From Callaeas wilsoni (lineage: Eukaryota > Chordata > Aves > Passeriformes > Callaeidae): 64,000 bases of DNA. The stretch spans positions 1 to 64,000 of the forward strand of contig VWPU01014884.1 in the NCBI GenBank assembly GCA_013398955.1, written 5' to 3'. The stretch's first letter is position 1; each line of letters begins with the position of its first letter. Below, piece after piece: positions 13,171 through 22,996 of the stretch. The position numbers and the translations under genes are program-made. The notes under the pieces are model-generated. The model saw only the letters and a list, made by a program, of their open reading frames with translations, made no database searches and had not been told where the DNA came from.

Positions 13171-13256
13171 TGTGGAGAACTACGAGGAGTTCTCTTAGAA
13201 GTAGATGGTCGGGAACGAAATTAAGCCAAAGGAGAAAAACATGTATCTGAGAACCG

Positions 13257-13262
13257 TTTATT
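13257..13262 (-). terminator. AATAAA poly(A) signal on the minus strand
   Basis: The plus strand reads TTTATT, so the minus strand reads AATAAA after a pyrimidine-rich tract. It would be the poly(A) signal of the probable minus-strand LTR. As a hexamer alone it is weak evidence; its position is what makes it notable. Confidence 0.45.
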
Positions 13263-13432
13263 GGTAACGAGAAACAAGGGGGAAAAAAAAGAAATAAAAA
13301 AAAAGAAAATAGGAGTTACCCTACTATAGAGGGGTAGAAAAGAGAGAGCAAGAAGAAGAAAAATGGCAAAGGAATGGGGAGGGTAGCGAGAGCAGGAGAG
13401 AGGGGAACGAGAGAGAAAAAGAGGGCGTTGCC
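13263..13432 (+). repeat. Purine-rich (GA/A) low-complexity tract
   Basis: Nearly all bases on the plus strand are A or G, in two blocks. An A-rich block (about 13270-13313) and a GA-rich block (about 13333-13432) are separated by a short GTTACCCTACTATAG segment. Polypurine-polypyrimidine DNA of this kind can form triplex structures. Here it lies inside the probable minus-strand LTR as its pyrimidine tract. Confidence 0.75.
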
Positions 13433-13858
13433 ATCGGAGGGCGGGGAGTGCCGTCGAGGCACACGAGGGGAGGCTGTGCTCGCTGCCCGCCTGGGGACGG
13501 CTCCCGCGGCCACGGGACACGAGGTGAGCGGCGCTCGGACAGGAGGTCCAGAAGCCTGGACAGGGTCGCGGCGAGGATCGCGGCCGTGGGCTGAATCGGA
13601 GGCTGGCAGGGTTGGACGCAGGTGGCTCAGGCAGGGACGCAGAGATGAAGCAGGCAGGGCGTCGGTCGGGGACACAGGGAGGCAGGACAGACAGAAGGGT
13701 GAGCAAGAGCCAGCGAGGGCAGGAGAGCCGAAAGGCAGGCTGGGGCCAGGGCAAAAGGCGTAAGACTCAAAAAGCCCCGACTCAAAAGCAAGTTTCGAAA
13801 AGCAAGTCTCAAAGAGACAAAAGCATAAGCTCCAAAAGCCCGCGAGGCTTGTTCCACA

Positions 13859-14190
13859 GTTCCTTTCTATGCCCCGGGGCCCTCCCAGAGCCTGGCTGCT
13901 GGCAGGAGACCATTGGCCCCGTCCGGCCTTCCGCCATGGGATTGGAGAAGCCCCCCTGGGCAGCTGGGTGTCTGCTACTGACTGTCCCCTGTGAGGGGTT
14001 GCCAGGCCAACTCCTCCCAGGGACAAGGCTGCTTCTAGGTGCCTCCTGCACGTAGCACATGTGCGAGCCCTCCCCGTGTGCCTCTGACGAACAGTGTTGA
14101 GGCATAGCAAAACTGAGCTGGCTCCTCACAGTGTGTCAGCCTGCTCCAGCGGGCGCATCGTGTCTGCCAGGAGGGGCCGTCGGCACAAAA
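13859..14190. other. GC-rich segment of unknown origin beside the probable LTR
   Basis: GC- and CpG-enriched sequence (GCCCCGGGGC near 13871, GTCCGGCC near 13921, CGGGCGCATCG near 14149) continues past the LTR end and fades by about 14190. Open frames of up to 264 codons cross it on the minus strand (13316-14110). They span the LTR boundary and have no domain, so they are best explained by a lack of AT-rich stop codons. It may be internal retroviral sequence, an older CpG island or another repeat. I cannot decide. Confidence 0.4.
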
Positions 14191-16205
14191 ATAGGTCTTC
14201 CAATTCAGCCAAAGCTCCACATACCGAACCAAGGTGGAAAAAGAAGTTAAACCATTGCAACAAATAAAAGAGTGGTCAAAGGTGCTACCTGGAGGCACAG
14301 TATGGACTGGGTTTGTTGCTGCAGCCAGAGCTGTGTCACTCTAGGCTGTAGGTTTTGCTGGGCTTTGGATGCTCAGCTGTGGGGCTGACATGAAGAAATA
14401 CTGCTGTAAAGATAGAAGCCTGCCCGGGAGGCAGAATTGTCTGCTAGCAGAGATGAAAGTTGCGCTGCTCTTGACTTGCCCTGAGGGTAGAGGCACACAG
14501 TGTCACTTCCAGCTTGACAGCAGCTCTGCACTGCATGGCTGCCGTGCCAGTCTCGCAGTGCAGACTGCCTCCACAGTAGGGATTCTCCTGTAGTACAGCA
14601 GGAAGTACCCAGCAAAGGAATACATTCTGGGTTCTGATGAGTTGGGCAGACCTGCTTCCAATTTTCGAAAAGTCTGGAGAGTAAAAGAGACTTGTTTCCC
14701 CCATTCCATCTCCAAAGTATTTGTTGTCTTGTGTTAATCGGGGCACTACATGTTTGTAGCCTCAGCCTGTCTTGTATAATGTGGACTTTGCTTTGGTATA
14801 TATAACTTGACTGAAAAAATTGACAAGCTTGAAATAGGGATATTCATTTATGAATAAAAAGGACATTTATTTCTTACTGTATGAAAGAGGGCCTCATTGT
14901 GGTCTTCATTTGGTTTTGTAACCTCTGGGTCATGCTGGAGATCAGAGATACCTGGATGCAGACTTGTGGCGCTGAGGAGAATTAGTTTATCTTTATGACA
15001 TGACTGTGTTTTAAAAGAAAAAGCTTGTGATGACATCACTCTGCTGCTTTTAAGGTTGAGGAGTGAATTAGCTTTCCTCACCTCTCTAGGTATCTGTACC
15101 ATGAGGCTGCAAAATTCCCTGTGTTCCAGATTGCTTTTATTGGCATACCATTTTTGTGGGCAGAAGTGCTTAGATTAACTGATTCACTGCTAGCTTGCTT
15201 TTGTCCACTAAAGAAATGAAGCATAGACATGAACTATTTAATTTAGTTTTTTAGTTTTAATATTCTAAATTGATTCACTCAGCTGGAGATAGAGACTAGA
15301 TTTAAAAAAAAACAAAACCAGGGTGGTTTATTGTAGTTTTGGCTACTCCATTTACATTACTTCAAGTAAGTTTTAATGAAATTGTTAAGAAGTAACACTA
15401 ACCTGGATCAAAATGTTTGGCTTGAGTGAATATTTCTAACTTGGAATCTGTATCTAATATTTGTAATCATAACAATACAGGACTGAGTCCTGTAGTTTGA
15501 AATTAATCAATAACTTTAAGATTGAAGTTACAGAGTCTTTTGTATCATTTACTTGCTGAACTCATAGAAAAATGACAATAAATATCTAGGTTTATTAACA
15601 AAAGAAAGCAGTTAAGAGTAGGGGAAATTGTGCTTTATACAATGCTCTATGCATGCACATTATAGGGTTGATTTTGAACTATTACAGATAATATTTGTAG
15701 GTGTAAATATTTTTCAGTATTTTTCTTTGGATGCTAACAAAGGAGCAAATCTCTTGCAACAGAGGGAATTATTAATACTTGAAAATGGTTTAAATAACTT
15801 CAAAACTTTTCTCAAAGTCTCAGAGACTTGACTTTGAAGAATGACTAAGTAAGGTATCATATAAGTGATGGTTCACTGATTGTCAGCCAAATTATTAATT
15901 CCAGTAGCAGATCAGCCAAGAGAAACAGTAAAGAAAGATGTGTACGAAAAATAATGTCGTTTTAGTGACAACATAAAGAAGCAGCAGAAGGCTTCACATA
16001 CATTGATTAAGGCCTTGTCTCATGTGCTTTGTATGTCAGCACTCCTGAGGCAGTTTCTCCTCTCCAGCAAGAGGACTTTCTGTAGCGCTCTAACACACTG
16101 GGTCCCATTTGCTATAGGATTGAGTCAGAATTTAACTAAAATACTGAGTACTAGAGCCATGCAGGGGAATCTTACTTCAATGTGAAACACAATTTCATGG
16201 GTGTA

Positions 16206-16302
16206 GGTTTTTTGTTTGGTTGGGGGGTTTTTGGTTATTTGTTTTTTGGGTTTTTTTTATTGTTGGGGGGGTGTGTTTGTTTGTTTTTTGGTTTTTTTGC
16301 AG
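16206..16302 (+). repeat. G/T-rich low-complexity block
   Basis: Almost only G and T, with G runs of six (16222-16227) and seven (16265-16271) and several TTTG/TTTTTTG units. It ends TTTTTTTGCAG, which by chance mimics a splice acceptor. The minus strand is C/A-rich. Confidence 0.85.
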
Positions 16303-16842
16303 GTAATAATTTAAACTGTAAGTAACGCTGTTTCAGAGACAAAAAGGAGAACATGGCTTGAACATTTAAATAGGGACTGTCCTACTAGACAGAACTGAGT
16401 TCTCATGAAAAAAAAATATTTTCTAGGTCTTTCACAGACTTCGTATAACTTACTAAAACCATGGTAAATTATTCTTTAGATTTTATTCATGGTTTTAGCA
16501 AGAGCAGACATAGCTTTTCAGAAAGAGATCACCCCCAAAACTGCCTGCCTTGTGTGCAAGCAAGCATAGAGGTTTTTTCTGCTCTCTACTTCCACCTGCT
16601 GAAAATGTTTCACTCTCCAATCTAATCAGCTCTTTACTCCTCTTCAGACCAGCTGTAGGAAATCAAATGGAGATAACAGTGTAAGTCAAGTTCAGGAAGT
16701 TTCAAATCTGATCAGAATCTCTGTTTAGCTACATCCTACGTCAGTGCCTACAGTAGTAAGTTTCTAAAATACAGGAAATTACACGCTTGAGAATTAAGTG
16801 TTCAAGTGATGTATCTCCATTAAAAAATTTGGTTTGAGTTTG

Positions 16843-16857
16843 TTTTTTTTTTTTTTT
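16843..16857 (+). repeat. Poly(T) tract
   Basis: A run of about 15 T followed by CTTTTTT. No retrocopy body is visible next to it, so it is a plain homopolymer. Confidence 0.8.
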
Positions 16858-19220
16858 CTTTTTTAACTAGTGATAAGGTGCTGCTCTGTTTCTTGGGTAT
16901 GTCACCACATTCTCTCCATGAATGTTGAAATGATAAATGATTGTTGCCTTATCAATAAGGAAGCATGAAATTTGGTTAGCATGTAGGAAAATAAGGTCTT
17001 TGCATTTTAATATTGGACTCAATACTTTTCTCCTTGGTTATGAAACTCATGTCTTTGGTTTTAACTGAAACTTGAAATTGTCGTGTAAATTCAGAACTCC
17101 AGTATCATGAATTACTGGGAAAGAAAAAAAGGTGAATAGTGTGAGACTTGTGATAAAGTTGCAGTGCCGCTGACTATAAGCTAAAGTTTTAAAGGAATAT
17201 TGCTACATGAATGTTTACTCTATTACTAAATATGTACTAAATAGATTTCATAATTTAGATCATTAACTTATATGAAAAGGCTTTAAGATTTTTTCTGAGC
17301 GTGATTTTGGCATGAAAGTGAATATTAATACCAAAAGTGTGTTTCAGTATGTAACTGTTGTTTATGAAGCTGTTATTTAGATTTGTTGTTTCATAGGACT
17401 AAGAGGTAGATGAAACTTTTAGTTTCCTGTATAAGTATGTATATTTCATTAAACCAGTAATTTAGTCAGTGGTTTTCAGCATATATATCTGAAAAAGGAT
17501 GTCAGATATCGGATAAATTTACAATTTGATTTATCTCATAAAGTAGCTTTTATTCTTTAGCCTTTCCTAGTAGGGAGTTGATCCAGTGTTTGATATGAGG
17601 TATCACCTAAGTGTTGGAAATTGTCAAGGTACCATTTTTGCTGCTGTGTTATTATAGAGTACTGCCTATCCAGTAGCATTGGCTTTCCAAGAGAGAATAC
17701 TACGTGTCGTACATAAGGACATACATTAGAATTCACTGAAAAAGATGGCTGGACTTGTATTTCTGCGTATTTGTAAAGCACTGTAAATGAAAAAGCCTAT
17801 CAAAATGATGTGATGGAGTTACGATAATTTATGATCAATAATGCCAAATGAACCAAATAATTAAGAAACCTATAATGTTATTTGTGTTCAAGGGGCTGAT
17901 CCAAACCACATGAATTGGCAAGAATGACAGTCTTTGTAATCTGCTCAAGGTAATCATCATATTTCCTAATGATACTTAATAGGTAGCCAAGGACCATCCC
18001 ACCATGATGTTTTCCTGGCTTCCTTGTTTATTTGTGATGATATCAGTATCATGACTCCTATGCTCACCTTGTGTTTGCTCTGAATACCTGTGCTGATTAC
18101 TCCTCTGCTGTTCATCCCTGTGGGAGTTGAAGCTGATTTTTAGCACTGAAGCCTCTCCTTTTACCTATGGCAGCATGGAATACTGTCTCCATAGCACAGG
18201 GGCTATTCTTCTCTGAAATGTCTCCAGTATGCTTTTAAATTAGGGGGGGATTTTTGTGTTCAGAGTGGTGTATAAACCCGATGAGAGATCTTACAGCTAA
18301 ATGGCTCTAATGTTGATCTAGCAAATCACCATTAATCTCTACCCATTTCTGTATGTTCTGAAGCAGTAAAAAAATGATCTGCAACTCTGTGTCTTCCATT
18401 CCTACTGCCAATGGCAACATTAATAAGGGTCATGGCTTGTGGATTTTTAACCTTCATAGTGCCCTGCCTTGCACCAGAAAGATGTAAAACACCAGAAATT
18501 TATTTGTTAAGCAATTTATTTTGTAAGCATGCTGCTGGCTTGTTTTAAAATGTTACAAGACCCATAAAAATCCTTGAAATGTATTTATTGGTTAGGAGAA
18601 GTGGAGTTGCAAAGCTTCTGAAGTAGATATTAGTAAAACCTATTCAAGTACTGAAAAATCATAAGGCAGAGTAGAAACCAGGACTTGGGAATTGACTGCA
18701 GACTTCATCAGCTGTTCATAAAATTCAGTTGGTCATGAAAAAAAAAAAGAGATGAAGTTTACATAGTGCAACATGAATTTTCTCTTAACACTTAATATAT
18801 ATTCTGCAAAGCGTTAGTGGCATACTCTTGCAGGATATTACTGACTTTGCTTTAGAAATCCCAGGTATTAGAAACAAACTGATCTGTCATCTTGTCAATG
18901 TATCCTTCCTCAATTACTTCTTAATATAGGGTTTTTCTTTTAACTTATTCTCTAGCTCATTGCCGAATTTAAATAGCTTTAAAAAAGGAATTTCCATAAT
19001 TTTTCTCCAAATAACATTTTTGATTGAGTATCACTATAAGTTTTCTTGTTGCTTCATCTAAATTTACATTCTTTTCAGTTCATCAGATGTTGCAGAATTT
19101 TACAGTGCTAGTACCATCCTAGTATTATCAACTTAGAATCTCAAGTGAGTTTGCATACATCCATAACTTTGGCTGATTTTTATAGGCCTTTTCATCCTCT
19201 GCTCAGTATTTGCTGTTTTA

Positions 19221-19245
19221 AAATCACAAGTAGCACTTGTGATTT
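19221..19245. repeat. Perfect inverted repeat, 11-bp arms with 3-nt loop
   Basis: AAATCACAAGT (19221-19231) and ACTTGTGATTT (19235-19245) are exact reverse complements around AGC. The arms stop at an A/A mismatch outside. It could form a small hairpin in DNA or RNA; no function is implied. Confidence 0.9.
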
Positions 19246-22200
19246 AGATTCTAGCCAGACTGTATGCTTTTAGTCACCATTATTGCATTGTCTGCATAGT
19301 GAAAATAGTGACCTACAACTCTAACCTCTATTCCTCCAAAATCCTTTGTATCTCATTGTTTGAAGACAAGAAATGTGGTTTAACAGGAAAGAGAATTCAA
19401 CAATCTGGGTTTTTCCATAAGAAATACAAAGCAATTAAAAAACAATAATTATTAAACCCAAGAAGCAGATAAGTACCATTTCATAACAGTTTGAATACTG
19501 ACGTTTTAGCTGCGTTCTTGTAACTGTTTTGAAAATTCCTGCAGCCATACTCTTCAAGCAAAACTGTACTTTCTACTGTTCAGTTTTTATTTAATATTGT
19601 GTTAAGGTAAAATGAGGCAGAGATTTGATGCTGTTGATGCAGCTGAGATACAAATGATGTGCTATAACTGCCAGAAACTCTTCAGATCTTTCAAGTAATA
19701 AACCAGAAAAAGCTTTGGTCCCGGTTTTGGTTACCAATGCTTAGTTACATGTGACACATCCATATGACTCATTTTCTTCTACAGATTTCAGTCACATATT
19801 TGGAACATATTACTTTTTAAGTGAATAAATTATGAGCACATGTTGTACAATATGCTTTGTATTTTAATTAAAAACAATAAACCATGTATCTGCATTCCTA
19901 TCTGCTACATTAGATTGAAAATAAAGAGCTATGTTAAGGCGTTCTATGAGACAGAAGTAAGTGGTACCATAGGAAAGCCTGCATATATTATTTCCAATTT
20001 GATTTGTAATTTGGAGAAAGTATTGTTATTAATTCCTGCAAGAGGAAGCAAAGAGATTTATTTTTCATGCCCTAAATCTTTCCTCTTCATCCTCTTATTA
20101 TCAGTGTTTGCATCCACAAGGAGAAGACTTTCCATCACCTGGTGATCAGAGTACTGCTTTTAAAAAAATTATCCTAGCTGAGTTCAAATATTTTAGCCAT
20201 TAGTGTGTTGCACTACCAACAACTTGTCATTGTTGGCCTAACCCACAGGTGAATCTATAGAAAGGAGAACAAAGGCATCAGCTTTATTTGTTTTTAAATT
20301 ACTGTCTCATGTAACTACAGTATGAATAGCTGAAGCATTGTAATTCATAGTTAGCAATGCCTGTGGAAAAAATAAGAAAACTTGAAAGAAGTTTGAAAAA
20401 ATTGAAACCCTATTTAAATTTTTTTTAATTTGAGAAAATATCTAAGGAAATGCGTCAGTTGTTTACACATCTATCTGTTGTATTTTGCTTGAAATAACTT
20501 CTTTCTATACCATCCTACCATTCTAATTACTTTTGGTAAAGGTTTTCCTATGTGTCTAAGCTCAAACCCAGCACCTTAAAGAAAGGATAACAACAGGAAC
20601 CAATATGAAAGAAAGAATCAGACCTTGTCTCTGTGTGTTTGCTTTGTGAAAATGTTCCTGTTGATTCTAAGTAACTGAATTACAGGAATATGAATGCAAA
20701 GTTATTTTATAAAATTAGTGACCTGCCATAATAAATAAATGAACACCAGAATAAACAAATTTATCAGAATTATCTCAGTAGTTTGATGGTAGTGGCACAC
20801 TAAGCCTTGAGAACAGTGTCCGCTTTGCCTTTTGGTAATACTGCCACATACTTGATTGCTCTTACAAGTAGCTTATCCTGATGGATCCAAAGAAATGGAT
20901 TGTATGGTGCTTCTGCACATACTAATGAAGTTTAGAAATCGTTTTGGCTAAATAATAAATGAACAAGGACTTTAGAAATGTCTACCTGTCACTGTAGTTC
21001 CTCCTACAGCAAAGCAGCAATCACTTTAGATCTCTGTGGAGCGGTGGGACACATTTCTGTACAGCTGGACAGTAACCATCCCACTGTCTCCCAACATTTT
21101 TCTTTTGTTTAAAGGTAATTTAATAATCCACAAAGAGGTTTTCAAATGAACTTGATTTCTGTGTTCCAATTGCAGCAGTACTTTAATAATACTCTGGAAA
21201 CTCTTCAAAACCTGTTCCTATTTCGGCAGAAACACAAGTTCCAATACTGACTTTCAAATTAATAAAAGGTTCTAGGAAGTACATGTCATTTTACAATTTT
21301 AAAAATAGTGCTGTTGGAAGAGCGTTAAAAGTTAGCAAACAGAGTGTTCATCAATTTAAAATGCTAAACTTCTATAATCAGCCATTCAAAGAATATTATA
21401 TAATCAAGATGGTAGCCCCTTATTATGGTGTTTAGCTAATGGACTGCAGCTCTTATGACTCTAATCATTACTTTAGGGATTTAGCTATATAGAGAATGGG
21501 CACAAAATCCTTCTTTAATCTTCTTTCTTTCACTAAAATTGTGACCACTGTAGGATATTAAGGTAACAAAGTGATCTTTGTAATGGTTTTGTGAAATTCC
21601 ATTTTAGTATTATGAGTTAGACAAATCTACTTTCTAGTCTTAGGGTAGTAAATTAGATATTTACAATTGATGAAGATGAAGCTGTTCACTGCATAGTAAC
21701 CTTTTAATACAGTGGCTTGGCTTTATGCCACTTTATATATAAAATATAATCTTTCATATTAAAACAATGTCTTTGTCCAATAGGTAATATACTTCTTGTA
21801 TCTCTGACATAAATGTGAAAAACAGCTTTATGTTTTCAGAATTTGTGGCTGCTTAACTCTGGTGATTCTTAAGTTTTCTGCAGCTGGTTTTTAACCAATT
21901 TAATATTTACATGTGGGCTCTTCGTCTGTTAAATGGCAGCACAATCCAGATAATAGTCTCAGTTATGACAAGTTTAAATTTTTCAGTGTACTGTAAGAGA
22001 AAAATATGGTTGTAATTTGTGTAATGTTGGCTCTGATCCTGGTAAAGATTGACTTTGTCCTACTGTATATAGTTACTGAACTAGACGTGTTAATCTTTAT
22101 GCATATGTGCCAGCTAAATCAGAACCAAGTAAATTTCACAGGTTTTAATTTAATTTTAAACTTATATTGATTTTAATTTTTTTTTAGCCTACTGGTTTTG

Positions 22201-22261
22201 CCTGTTCTTCACTAGTATTTAAGCAGTTTGATTTCAGTCATTGAGATGCCTCAAGGCAGAC

Positions 22262-22996
22262 GTAAACCCTTCTAGTCACTAGTGAGGTTCTTCCGAGCTC
22301 CATTTCAGGACCTCTTGTCTTCAACATCTTCATTAATGGCTTGGACACAGTCTTGAAGGAATATTGAGGAAGTTGGCAATGTTACTAAATTGGGAGGGGC
22401 TTTTGACTCTCTCAAAAGGCAGAGAGACCCTGCAGAGAGACCTTGATAAATTAGAGAGATGGGCAATCGTGATGGAGTTTAAGAAACACAGGTGTCGGAT
22501 TTTGCAACTGGGACAGGGCAACCCTGCCTGTGCATATAGACTGAGAATGAGAGGCTGGAGAGCAGGGCTGGGCAAAGCGGCCTGGGAGTCCTGGTCGATG
22601 GGAAGTTGAATGTGAGTCAGCAGTGCCCTGGCAGCCAGAAGGACCAACTGTGTCCTGGGGGGCATCAGGCACAACATCACCAGCCGGACAAGGGAGGGGA
22701 TTGTCCCGCTCTGCTCTGCACTGGGGTGGCCTCACCTCGAGTGCTGGGGGCCGTTCTGGGTGCCACAATATGAAAAAGACATTAAGCCATTAGAGAGGGT
22801 GCAAAGGAGGCCACGAGGATGGTGAAGGGTCTGGAGAGGAAGCCTTATTGTAAGCGACCTGATGTTGTGTCAGGGGAGGTTTAGGTTGGATATCAGGAAA
22901 AGGTTCTTCACCCAGAGGGTGGTTGGGCACTGGAACAGGCTCCGCTGATGATTCTTGTAGTTACCTTCCAACTCAGAATGTTCTATGATTCACTGA
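22262..22996 (+). mobile_element. CR1 LINE fragment, ORF2 C-terminal half and 3' end
   Basis: A plus-strand CR1 copy that starts inside ORF2. CTTCAACATCTTCATTAATG (about 22320-22339) encodes the FNIFING motif before the reverse-transcriptase active site. The following active-site position reads VGNVTKLGG instead of the Asp-Asp form expected for the family. Next come the thumb-region text (LDKLERWA at 22442-22465, LGVLVDGKL near 22580) and the C-terminal GQEEVLHPEGGWALEQ-type remnant in shifted frames. After GGCACTGGAACAGGCTCC (22928-22945) the sequence jumps directly to TACCTTCCAACTCAGAATG and TTCTATGATTCACTGA, so part of the 3' region is deleted. Multiple stops and shifts show a dead copy. 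Confidence 0.93.

Larger units (their letters stand above)
13171..13858 (-). mobile_element. Probable LTR of an endogenous retrovirus, minus orientation (688 bp)
   Basis: On the plus strand the segment starts TGTGGAGAAC and ends TTGTTCCACA, so both ends carry TG...CA with the 6-bp inverted match TGTGGA/TCCACA. Read on the minus strand there is a CpG-rich upstream half, a long pyrimidine tract, a CTCTATAG TATA-like site near 13323-13330 and an AATAAA signal (plus TTTATT, 13257-13262). About 86 bp follow before the end, which is LTR-like architecture. Flanks are GTTCC at 13164-13168 (two bases short of the left end) and GTTCC at 13859-13863: a target-site duplication only if the left junction has changed slightly. 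A 14-bp unit starting AAAAGCAAGT repeats at 13784-13811. The alternative is a CpG-island promoter of an unrecognised transcript. Boundaries are tentative. Confidence 0.55.
14191..22261. other. AT-rich non-coding stretch with simple repeats
   Basis: No exon or gene is recognised. It contains a G/T-rich low-complexity block (16206-16302), a T15 run (16843-16857) and a perfect hairpin (19221-19245), each listed separately. All open frames are short and featureless. Confidence 0.55.

Noticed and set aside
12802..13224. 140-codon plus-strand open frame
   Set aside because: No domain recognised, and it crosses the probable LTR edge at 13171. Also open on the other strand.
13316..14110. 264-codon minus-strand open frame, the longest in the window
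   Set aside because: Pro/Ser/Leu-rich low complexity without a domain. It spans the candidate LTR boundary at 13858 and ends in a homopolymeric Phe stretch from the pyrimidine tract. Openness follows from high GC with few stop codons.
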